This document shows, one piece after another, positions 6,202-12,060 of a stretch of DNA of 18,458 bases (its first letter is position 1; every line of letters begins with the position of its first letter). The position numbers were made by a program, and so were the translations under genes. The notes under the pieces were generated by a model, which saw only the letters and a list, made by a program, of their open reading frames with translations, was not told the origin of the DNA and did no database searches. The DNA is from Verrucomicrobiota bacterium (GTDB lineage: Bacteria > Verrucomicrobiota > Verrucomicrobiia > Chthoniobacterales > UBA10450), in assembly GCA_003219095.1 (NCBI GenBank), contig QHPM01000279.1, forward strand, positions 1 through 18,458, in the 5' to 3' direction.

Positions 6202-7191
6202 CTATTTCCCGCCTACAACTCTGAGGCGGCGATTGAGCCACTCCGCTTCATCGGCAAGTCCGGCGGCGCGACTAACCCTCTCGAGAGCGGTGTAGCGTTC
6301 GAGCACGTCGAAACCGATGCTCCATTGCAGCTTCCGGAGGCAAACCGGACAAAGATGCAACGGCCGACGATCGCTTTCAGCCAGGTGATTTGAGCCGTTC
6401 ATCAGGCAGTTGAAGTAGATGCAATGGGTGAGGCCGAACATGTGGCTGGTTTCGTGCGCCAGCACTTTGCAGCTCCGACGCAAGAGCAGCATCTCATAAC
6501 CAGGCGCCCGCGGTTCCCCATAAAACGCGGGATCATAACGAGCGAAGCTATAAACGCCGACGCGCTCACGCACCGAAGCTTGCCCGAAAACGAAATTCCA
6601 GGAGGGTTCCGGATATAGATCTTCCATCGTGATAGCGAGAACGCAGAAGGCATCCGCCGGAATGCGGGCTTTGAGAAAGTCCAGAACGTCGCCAGTGAGA
6701 ACCTGCGGATTATTAGTGGAGGGATTGCGGCGCCTGTTGAAGGTCGAGCCATCGATCTTGACCGGTGGAAGCACTTTCATTTCCAGGCCGAAAAATGCTG
6801 CGGCAAACTCACGTAATTTGTCGTTAGAGGGACTGTGTTCGGGCGCGAAATCTCCAAGTGGCTGGAGGTAAATTACATGCTGGTTTTGCGTCGGCCGGTT
6901 TGGTTGTGACGCTTTGAACTCGTCAAACGTTTGTCCCCGTTCGTTGTGGACAGCGAGCCAGTCGCCCGGTCGCGGTTCTGGAATCGGATCAAAGCTGCTC
7001 TCGTTCGGCGTAAATGCGCGTTGGAGGACGGGGGGTAATCCGTTCAGATCACCGATCGCGTTGCGAATCGCTTTCTCGTCGAGAGGTATGAAGGCCATTG
7101 CCATCGAAGGGAGCAATAAGACAATCGCGATGATCTTAATCGAAATGTGAGCGATGCAGACGAAGGACGCCTTAGTTCCGTCCAAAAACAT
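6202..7191 (-). CDS. Archaemetzincin-like zinc metalloprotease, probably exported
   Basis: The protein carries the complete archaemetzincin (peptidase family M54) signature: HETSHMFGLTHC at about residues 246-257, with zinc ligands H246, H250 and H256 and general base E247. It is followed by C262, M264 and the C281-x2-C284 pair, giving the family's second, four-cysteine zinc site. Upstream, TFDEFKASQPNRP and VIYLQPLGDF resemble conserved AMZ segments. Residues 15-33 (KIIAIVLLLPSMAMA) form a plausible signal peptide, so the enzyme may be periplasmic or secreted, whereas archaeal members are cytosolic. At 329 residues it is longer than archaeal AMZ and nearer the animal AMZ1/AMZ2 layout. Its start lies inside the last codons of the DUF3175 gene (20-bp overlap), implying co-transcription. 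The substrate is unknown. Confidence 0.87.
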   Translation of the reverse strand: MFLDGTKASFVCIAHISIKIIAIVLLLPSMAMAFIPLDEKAIRNAIGDLNGLPPVLQRAFTPNESSFDPIPEPRPGDWLAVHNERGQTFDEFKASQPNRPTQNQHVIYLQPLGDFAPEHSPSNDKLREFAAAFFGLEMKVLPPVKIDGSTFNRRRNPSTNNPQVLTGDVLDFLKARIPADAFCVLAITMEDLYPEPSWNFVFGQASVRERVGVYSFARYDPAFYGEPRAPGYEMLLLRRSCKVLAHETSHMFGLTHCIYFNCLMNGSNHLAESDRRPLHLCPVCLRKLQWSIGFDVLERYTALERVSRAAGLADEAEWLNRRLRVVGGK

Positions 7192-7471
7192 CGCGCAGCT
7201 CGTCTTTCGCTTTCGCCAATACGCGCTTTTGCTTTTTCGGAAGATTTTTGCCGGCGCGATTGATGTAAAAGTTTAGCATCGACATGGCCGATTGATAGGG
7301 CGTGCCTTTGCGCCGTTTGCTTCTTTCAGCAGAGCGTTTCAGCGATAAGGCAACCTGACGCGGGTTGCTGGATCGGAAAACTTTCGGCCGCAGATCGAGT
7401 GCATTACTGTGCTTGGTGACTCGAGCCGACCAACGCTTTGTCTTTGATGACTTATTCGCAGGCTTACTCAT
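7172..7471 (-). CDS. DUF3175 family protein
   Basis: This is a small, very basic 99-residue protein. The core RWSARVTKHSNALDLRPKVF, followed by NPRQVALSLKRSAERSKRRKG, PYQSAMSMLNFYINRAGKNL and KKQKRVLAKAKDELRDVFGR, corresponds over its whole length to the DUF3175 family. The function is not known; the high Lys/Arg content and small size would suit nucleic-acid binding, but that is inference. It is the first gene of a probable two-gene unit with the archaemetzincin, whose ATG lies 20 bp inside its 3' end. No transmembrane segment or signal peptide is present. Confidence 0.85.
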   Translation of the reverse strand: MSKPANKSSKTKRWSARVTKHSNALDLRPKVFRSSNPRQVALSLKRSAERSKRRKGTPYQSAMSMLNFYINRAGKNLPKKQKRVLAKAKDELRDVFGRN

Positions 7472-7513
7472 CGGAACATCGCACTAAAAGAGGAGCAAGG
7501 TCCTCCATTGTTT

Positions 7514-7657
7514 CTAACCTTGCGGAAGCCAACTCCGAATCTCTTCGTGAGCCAGTGGAGCACCTTGCCAACTTTTATTTCGCGGGCCGTTGAGAATCCG
7601 CGCGTGTAATTCTTGCGTGAGCTGGAGGCCTTGGCATAGAGCCGTTTCTGAGGTCAT
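7514..7657 (-). CDS. Possible 47-residue ORF, unknown
   Basis: An ATG at 7657 opens a frame of 47 codons to TAG at 7516-7514, reading MTSETALCQGLQLTQELHAR...PRNKSWQGAPLAHEEIRSW and ending in LPQG. The composition looks protein-like rather than like an antisense shadow, and it is on the same strand as the genes on both sides. There is no Shine-Dalgarno, and the palindromic element at 7668-7733 ends just before the ATG. It could be a fragment of a longer gene cut by that element. Function unknown. Confidence 0.28.
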   Translation of the reverse strand: MTSETALCQGLQLTQELHARILNGPRNKSWQGAPLAHEEIRSWLPQG

Positions 7658-7667
7658 TTCTCGCGAA

Positions 7668-7733
7668 CGGAGGGACGTGCTTCCGCACGTCCGGTTCGCA
7701 TTTCTCAGGAACGAGCGGAAGCTCGTCCCTCCG
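7668..7733. repeat. Palindromic bipartite element, CGGAGGGAC family
   Basis: Perfect 9-bp terminal inverted repeats CGGAGGGAC (7668-7676) and GTCCCTCCG (7725-7733) enclose two hairpins. The first is GGACGTGC/GCACGTCC with a TTCC loop (7673-7692). The second is ACGAGC/GCTCGT with a GGAA loop (7711-7726). It has the same plan as the elements at 4304 and 10884 but an unrelated sequence. It lies between the DoxX gene and the small ORF and could also terminate DoxX transcription. Confidence 0.82.
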
Positions 7734-7746
7734 CATTCAGAGAGGT

Positions 7747-8121
7747 TTACGGCCTGAGCAATGGGATAAAAGCTTCACGGTATCGCCACACCAGGAATAG
7801 CTCGAGGGCGGTAAAAACCAGTGCAGGTGGAAAAGCTTCTGGTGCCATGAGCGCGTGAAAGATCAAGATGTTAACGATGATCGCTCCTAGAATGGTAAGA
7901 CCCAGCGGAACGAAGCGCCCGATCAAGAGGAGCAAACCGCCAATCACTTGGAGCACCCCAATGACAGAAGCGTAACCGCTGGCGATGAAGACGCGCGTAA
8001 AGTCTCCCGCCAAAGTCTGCGGGATCGGCGGCATGGGGATGAAATGCAAAAAGGCGTTTGAGCCGAAGACGACGAAGCCGAGTCCAAGTAGCACGCGAGC
8101 GATGATGGTCAGAATTTTCAT
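7747..8121 (-). CDS. DoxX family membrane protein
   Basis: The 124-residue protein has four hydrophobic helices with the DoxX layout: RVLLGLGFVVFGSNAFLHF (the F/G-x-N-x-F-L-H-F end of helix 1), VIGVLQVIGGLLLLIG with its G-x-x-x-x-x-G-x-L-L-L helix, LGLTILGAIIVNILIFH, and ALELFLVWRYREAF. DoxX-type proteins are small inner-membrane proteins that in some bacteria join redox or detoxification complexes; no partner is evident here, so the role is open. Position and length are complete. The start ATG at 8121 has no clear Shine-Dalgarno. It resembles in family, though not closely in sequence, the broken remnant at 1234-1440. Confidence 0.85.
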   Translation of the reverse strand: MKILTIIARVLLGLGFVVFGSNAFLHFIPMPPIPQTLAGDFTRVFIASGYASVIGVLQVIGGLLLLIGRFVPLGLTILGAIIVNILIFHALMAPEAFPPALVFTALELFLVWRYREAFIPLLRP

Positions 8122-8185
8122 GAGTGGCCTGATTCTTTACCGGGTGACGTGCTCATTACAATAGGTTTTGGCGAACTCCAAGTGG

Positions 8186-8210
8186 CCGGGATCACCGATC
8201 CCGGCTACAA
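8186..8210 (+). repeat. Half palindromic element (hairpin + GGCTACAA)
   Basis: CCGGGATC-ACC-GATCCCGG forms a perfect 8-bp stem and is followed by the terminus GGCTACAA. Over 25 bp it differs by a single base (the loop) from the reverse complement of the left half of the element inside ychF (10884-10908). Confidence 0.8.
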
Positions 8211-8251
8211 CACGGATTTAGAGGCACAATTGTTTTGGGCTGTTCGGGTCA

Positions 8252-8276
8252 TTGTAGCCGCCATCGATGATGCCGG
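8252..8276 (+). repeat. Half palindromic element (TTGTAGCC + hairpin)
   Basis: TTGTAGCCG followed by CCATC-GAT-GATG-CCGG. It matches the left half of the ychF element at 22 of 25 positions. The changes keep most of the stem: CATC/GATG replaces GATC/GATC, leaving one C-C mismatch. With the unit at 8186-8210 it forms an outward pair whose TTGTAGCC/GGCTACAA ends face each other across 41 bp. It lies 4 bp from the stop of the acyltransferase gene. Confidence 0.72.
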
Positions 8277-8279
8277 TTT

Positions 8280-9377
8280 TCATTCACCTTTTTTCGACGA
8301 AATAAGCTTGTTCACGAGAGCATTAGTTGATTTCTCTAAGAGAATCCCCCATGCGCTAAGCACGATCAATGTTACGACAAAGACTAATAGGAACGACCAG
8401 GCCGATATTGGCCGGATACGAAGTCCCAGCCAGATAACATAAGGTTGATGAATGAGGTACAGACCGTAGGAAAACGCGCCAACCAGACCGAATATCTTAG
8501 CTGCGCCACTGAATCGCCAGATAATTCCAGCCACACCTACTACTTCCAGTAAGCAACAGGCGCCGGTAGCGAAATCAACAAAAACATAAGTAATCCCGTT
8601 GTGATAAAGCCATAGCGCTGCGGGATACAGCAGCAGCCCGACGAGCAAACCCGCGCCGCGCAAAAGAAACCACTCAACTCGGGCAGGTGATTGTTTATGC
8701 CACATTCCCAGGGCCATTCCCAGCGCGAACTCGGGCAGGCGGCAAATGGCGAAGCCCCCGAGGACCCAAAAGCCATGTTGTGGATAGACGACGAGCATGA
8801 GGTAGCGCACGAGGAATCCAAGTGCACATGCCATTAGTAAAAAGGTAAACGGCCCGAAACGGCGCGCGGCCCAGAAGAGTAGGGGAAAGATCAGATAGAA
8901 TTGGATGAGCATGGAGAAGTACCACCAGGCGGCATTGAGATACATGAAGTTCATCGTGATATCGATGAAGCGCAGACCAAGCAGACTTAGTATAATCCGG
9001 CTATCTACCGGCTCGAACCGCGCGACGAATGGTGAAACGAGATAGACCAGATGCGCGACCCAATACATGGGATAGAGACGCAGAAAACGCGCGCGGAACC
9101 AGCTTACCCATTTCAGTGAGGCCGATTCGGCCCGGCGCGCCGTCGATTCCATCAGCGCCCACCCGCTGAGAATGATGAAAACGCCGACGGCATGGAAACC
9201 GATTCCCGAAATTTTCAGCCAAACCATTCGGAGTATCGTGACCGCAGCGGTGGCAAGACTGCTCCAGTCATTGGGGGGAAACTGGGCGTGTTCGAAACAG
9301 GTGTTAAAAAAATGAAAATAAACGACCCAGGAAATGGCGAGTGCTTTGGAGATATCAAGCCAGAGCAGCCGCTTCAT
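8280..9377 (-). CDS. Acyltransferase-3 family membrane protein
   Basis: This 365-residue integral membrane protein of the acyltransferase 3 (OafA/WecH/NodX) family O-acylates surface sugars or other extracytoplasmic acceptors. The N-terminus WLDISKALAISWVVYFHF contains the family's first-helix motif with the catalytic-type His (H22). RARFLRLYPMYWVAHLVYLV is the R-x-x-R-L-x-P-x-Y/Y-W motif after helix 3. About ten hydrophobic spans follow, ending with SYGLYLIHQPYVIWL, the usual Y-L-x-H-x-P motif of the late helix. No SGNH hydrolase domain is fused. The acceptor cannot be predicted, and no polysaccharide cluster surrounds it, although a membrane-TPR glycosyltransferase-like gene lies further right. 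The start ATG 9377 lacks a Shine-Dalgarno. The stop is next to a palindromic half-element. Confidence 0.9.
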   Translation of the reverse strand: MKRLLWLDISKALAISWVVYFHFFNTCFEHAQFPPNDWSSLATAAVTILRMVWLKISGIGFHAVGVFIILSGWALMESTARRAESASLKWVSWFRARFLRLYPMYWVAHLVYLVSPFVARFEPVDSRIILSLLGLRFIDITMNFMYLNAAWWYFSMLIQFYLIFPLLFWAARRFGPFTFLLMACALGFLVRYLMLVVYPQHGFWVLGGFAICRLPEFALGMALGMWHKQSPARVEWFLLRGAGLLVGLLLYPAALWLYHNGITYVFVDFATGACCLLEVVGVAGIIWRFSGAAKIFGLVGAFSYGLYLIHQPYVIWLGLRIRPISAWSFLLVFVVTLIVLSAWGILLEKSTNALVNKLISSKKGE

Positions 9378-9425
9378 CGCAGTCGGATTAACAGTGTTCC
9401 GTTGCCTTGGTCAAGGCGATGCCCG

Positions 9426-9590
9426 TCAAATGGTAGCTAGCACTTGGATTCCAAAGTTTAGTTGGACCGGCGGGTTCCGGAACGTGTAGTCTCGCCAAGA
9501 AATGCCAGGATTGGCCTGGGCGATCTGATCGCCGTTTACCACGATTGACGCCGCCGCCGTCAATCGATAGCGTTTTGCGAGTGCAAGCAG
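9426..9590 (-). pseudogene. Possible C-terminal fragment of a broken gene
   Basis: On the minus strand an open frame ends at 9426 with a stretch that reads like real protein: LTAAASIVVNGDQIAQANPG, ISWRDYTFRNPPVQLNF, GIQVLATI. The composition (N, D, Q, Y, F, I) differs from the Arg/Ser/Pro-rich antisense shadows nearby, and alternating hydrophobic residues at the end hint at a beta-strand. No start is apparent; upstream the frame becomes the antisense of the zinc-ribbon gene. It may be the tail of a gene whose front was lost. Weak evidence. Confidence 0.25.
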
Positions 9591-10285
9591 AGCTGGAAAA
9601 ACTGTTGATCCTGCAAGATCGCGATCAAAAAATCCGGCAGATTGGGCTCGAGATAAAAACACTACCGCAACAGCGAAAGAATCTCGAAGCGCAGCTTGCT
9701 GCCACCGCCGCCAGCCTTGAATCGTTGAAACAACGGGCGCGACAGCTGGAGGTCGATCGCAAGAAATTGGAGCTCGATGTCGGGACGCGTCAAAGCAGTA
9801 TTTCCCGGCTGAAGACGCAACAATACGAGACGCGCAAGAACGACGAGTTTCAGGCCATGGGGCATGAAATCGAGCGCTACGAAAAAGAAATCGTGCAACT
9901 CGAAGATCAGGAGCTCGAGCTGATGGAGCAAGCCGACAAATTGCGGGCGGAAATTGCGACAGCCGAGAAAACTGCATCGGCTGGACGCGATTCTGTTAAT
10001 CGGCAACTGATCGATCTGGAGGAGAAAACGAAAACGCTGCAAACGCAACTGGAAGAACTAAAGAAGGAACGCGTCCAGCTCGCGCAGAACATCGACGAGG
10101 AGGTGGTGGAGCGTTACGAGCGCTTATTCGCAAGTAAAGGTGACGCAGCCGTGGTCGCGGTCGAGCACGGTGTCTGCACCGGATGTCACATGAAAGTGAC
10201 GACGGCGACCGCGGTGCACGCCAAAAGTGGAAACGAGATTGTGAGCTGCGAGCAATGCGGCCGCATCCTCTACGTGGCCAGGTAG
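9545..10285 (+). CDS. Coiled-coil protein with C-terminal C4 zinc ribbon (CT398/zf-RING_7 type)
   Basis: The protein consists of a long antiparallel coiled coil (about residues 13-190, rich in E/K/Q/L heptads, e.g. LEKLLILQDRDQKIRQIGLE) followed by a zinc ribbon with ligands C211, C214, C235 and C238 (GVCTGCHMK and CEQCGRILY). This layout defines a widespread family of putative nucleic-acid-associated proteins related to chlamydial CT398 and the FlgZ/HP0958 group; the precise function in this lineage is unknown. The ORF-maximal start is TTG 9545, but the family usually begins just before L-x-x-L-L-x-L-Q-x-x-D, so TTG 9575 or GTG 9581 is as likely. No Shine-Dalgarno distinguishes them. It is convergent with ychF, with a repeat-bearing gap between. 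Confidence 0.87.
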   Translation: MTPPPSIDSVLRVQAELEKLLILQDRDQKIRQIGLEIKTLPQQRKNLEAQLAATAASLESLKQRARQLEVDRKKLELDVGTRQSSISRLKTQQYETRKNDEFQAMGHEIERYEKEIVQLEDQELELMEQADKLRAEIATAEKTASAGRDSVNRQLIDLEEKTKTLQTQLEELKKERVQLAQNIDEEVVERYERLFASKGDAAVVAVEHGVCTGCHMKVTTATAVHAKSGNEIVSCEQCGRILYVAR

Positions 10286-10289
10286 CAAC

Positions 10290-10419
10290 TGTCATCCCGA
10301 GCGAAAGTCGAAGGATCCCATGGCGTTACCTTGAAGCTTGCGAAACGTGCACGGCAACGGAGGGCGGAACTCCACGACGCTCAGCGGTCAACCGAGGTTC
10401 GCCGAAGCTCGCCGCTCCG
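10290..10419. repeat. Intergenic repeat region (GTCATCC-type plus degenerate CGGAG inverted repeat)
   Basis: Starts with TGTCATCCCGAGCGAAAGTC and GAAGGATCC (10290-10318), a motif commonly repeated in intergenic DNA of soil bacteria; a diverged copy begins at 14684. The second half (10358-10419) is bounded by CGGAG and CTCCG and holds CGGT-CA-ACCG and related small hairpins. It lies between the convergent zinc-ribbon and ychF genes. Confidence 0.45.
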
Positions 10420-10429
10420 ACGCTAAGTT

Positions 10430-11578
10430 CTAAACATTGAAGCGAAACTCGACCACGTCGCCATCGTTCACGACATAGTCCTTGCCTTCGATCCGAAGCT
10501 TGCCCGCTTCACGCGCTTTCGCGAAGGAACCGAGTGCGACGAGATCATCATAGTGGGTTACTTCCGCAGCGATAAAGCCGCGCTCGAAATCGGTGTGAAT
10601 TACGCCGGCCGCCCGCGGAGCTTTGTCGCCGGCGTGAATTGTCCACGCCCGCGACTCTTTTTCGCCTGTTGTAAGGTAGGTGCGCAAACCTAACAAATGA
10701 TAGACAGCTCGAATCAGCGCACCAACGCCGCTCTCATTCACTCCCAGGTCGCGCAAGTATTCCGCCGCTTCGGTTTCGTTAAGATCTATCAGCTCACTCT
10801 CGATTTGGGCGCTGATCACAACCGTTTCAGTCGCGAAGTGGTTCTTTGCGTAATCCTGAACCGCTTTGACATGTTGCACGGCATTGTAGCCGGGATCGAT
10901 GATCCCGGGACCGCGGTCAGCGACCGCGGCTACAACCGCAAGATCCGATTCCGCAACGTTGCAGGCAAACAGCGTCGGCTTGGAAGTTAACAAGAAGAAT
11001 TCGCGGACGATTACCTTTTCTTCCTCAGGCAACGACAACGTGACCGCTGGCTTTCCTGCGTCGAGATGTGGCAGCAGTTTTTCCAGGACCGCATTTTCGG
11101 CTTTGGCGCTTTTTGAGCCGGCGCGAACTTCTTTTTGCAAACGATCACGCCGTTTCTGAAGCGTGGCGAGATCGGCCAGGACCAGTTCGGTGTTGATTAC
11201 CTCAATGTCACGAATTGGATCAATCGTTCCGCTAACATGATGAATATCAGCGCTTTCAAAACAACGCACGACCTGCACAATTGCGTCCACTTCGCGAATG
11301 TGACTGAGGAATTGATTGCCGAGTCCTTCGCCCGTGCTTGCCCCCTTCACCAACCCGGCGATGTCGACAAACTCGATTGCGGCCGGCACGATTTTTTGCG
11401 AATGCGACAATTTCGCGAGGACGTCGAGCCTTGCATCGGGCACGGTCACGACGCCGACATTCGGATCGATCGTGCAGAATGGATAATTTTCTGCCGCCGC
11501 TTTGTGCGTTCGCGTGACGGCGTTAAAAAGCGTGGATTTTCCGACGTTTGGCAGTCCAACAATTCCAGCGCTGAGCAT
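10430..11578 (-). CDS. ychF: Redox-regulated ATPase YchF (Obg-like), with an in-frame repeat-derived insertion
   Basis: YchF is a conserved cytosolic TRAFAC NTPase that binds ATP and interacts with ribosomes and is linked to oxidative-stress control. The P-loop GLPNVGKS (residues 8-15), DIAG (72-75) and the NVAE motif replacing NKxD (207-210), which underlies ATP preference, are all present, as are the coiled-coil arm (about 130-165) and the C-terminal TGS domain (about 299-382, ending DGDVVEFRFNV). The length of 382 residues exceeds the roughly 363 usual for the family. Residues 215-232 (VVAAVADRGPGIIDPGYN) correspond to the palindromic repeat at 10884-10935, placed just after NVAE-SDLA where family members normally have only a short link. 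All motifs are otherwise intact, so the protein is probably functional. Confidence 0.96.
   Translation of the reverse strand: MLSAGIVGLPNVGKSTLFNAVTRTHKAAAENYPFCTIDPNVGVVTVPDARLDVLAKLSHSQKIVPAAIEFVDIAGLVKGASTGEGLGNQFLSHIREVDAIVQVVRCFESADIHHVSGTIDPIRDIEVINTELVLADLATLQKRRDRLQKEVRAGSKSAKAENAVLEKLLPHLDAGKPAVTLSLPEEEKVIVREFFLLTSKPTLFACNVAESDLAVVAAVADRGPGIIDPGYNAVQHVKAVQDYAKNHFATETVVISAQIESELIDLNETEAAEYLRDLGVNESGVGALIRAVYHLLGLRTYLTTGEKESRAWTIHAGDKAPRAAGVIHTDFERGFIAAEVTHYDDLVALGSFAKAREAGKLRIEGKDYVVNDGDVVEFRFNV
10884..10935. repeat. Palindromic bipartite element, TTGTAGCC family, inside ychF
   Basis: Perfect 8-bp terminal inverted repeats TTGTAGCC (10884-10891) and GGCTACAA (10928-10935) enclose two perfect 8-bp-stem hairpins: CCGGGATC-GAT-GATCCCGG (10890-10908) and CCGCGGTC-AGC-GACCGCGG (10911-10929). 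All 52 bp lie in frame within ychF and contribute about 18 codons without a stop on the coding strand. Confidence 0.92.
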
Positions 11579-11721
11579 GAGGTGCGCAGGCTACCGCGCG
11601 CGGAAGCGGATCGCAATCGCGGCGAATCTGTCGGCTTGGCCTTAAACTTTAACCTTCACTGGCACCGGAAGGTGGTTCACTGAGGTGCAACTAAGAGTGA
11701 ATGGATAATTGCAAGAGGGGA

Positions 11722-11795
11722 TCGGGCTGGAAGGATTTGAACCCACGACCCGTCGCCGCGGGGACCGTTCTACGAAGCCAACGAGTTTTATGCGC
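11722..11795 (-). pseudogene. Degenerate tRNA (tandem relative of tRNA-Pro)
   Basis: The 3' part of tRNA-Pro is repeated 94 bp away: 11721-11750 and 11815-11844 agree at 28 of 30 positions, covering the acceptor 3' strand, the T arm (GTGGGTTCAAATCC) and part of the variable loop. Further 5', GTAGAACG of the D arm is retained. The 5' acceptor strand (CGGGCTG) is missing and the anticodon arm has no proper 5-bp stem. It is therefore read as a decayed tandem tRNA copy, not a functional tRNA. Confidence 0.6.
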
Positions 11796-11815
11796 TTTCG
11801 CTGTTTCGAAAAACA

Positions 11816-11889
11816 TCGGGCTGGCGGGATTTGAACCCACGACCTCTTGAACCCCATTCAAGCGTTCTACCAAGCTGAACTACAGCCCG
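11816..11889 (-). tRNA. tRNA-Pro (GGG)
   Basis: A full cloverleaf can be drawn on the minus strand. The 7-bp acceptor stem is CGGGCTG/CAGCCCG with discriminator A. The D arm contains GTTCAGCTTGGTAGAAC. The anticodon stem CTTGA/TCAAG has loop ATGGGGT giving anticodon GGG (proline, CCC/CCU codons). The T arm is GTGGG-TTCAAAT-CCCGC. The 3' CCA is not encoded and must be added by nucleotidyltransferase. It stands between ychF and a degenerate tRNA copy on one side and the aldo/keto reductase gene on the other. Confidence 0.93.
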
Positions 11890-11900
11890 CACGAGGCGAA

Positions 11901-11929
11901 ATTATTCACCGCGTGCCGCGTCGTTGCCA
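11901..11929 (-). promoter_or_regulatory. Candidate promoter of tRNA-Pro
   Basis: Minus-strand AATAAT (11906-11901, 5 of 6 to TATAAT) lies 17 bp from TGGCAA (11929-11924, a weak -35) and 11 bp upstream of the tRNA 5' end, a sensible distance for a short leader. Sequence resemblance only. Confidence 0.38.
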
Positions 11930-12060
11930 GCGAAGTTTTTCCTTGCCCATGGTTCGTGGGAACGATTGACCTCCGTCGCCCGCACACCGAGAATCGCCGC
12001 GCGTGTTCAGCCTGTGGCCCGGAAGAGTCGCAGCTTGGAGAATGAGCCGCACGACCTTTG

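Noticed and set aside
9662..10048. Minus-strand open frames opposite the zinc-ribbon gene
   Set aside because: They mirror coiled-coil codons (Leu/Phe-rich shadow of Glu/Lys codons) and have no gene-like features.
11722..11795. Second functional tRNA
   Set aside because: It lacks the 5' acceptor strand and a pairable anticodon stem.
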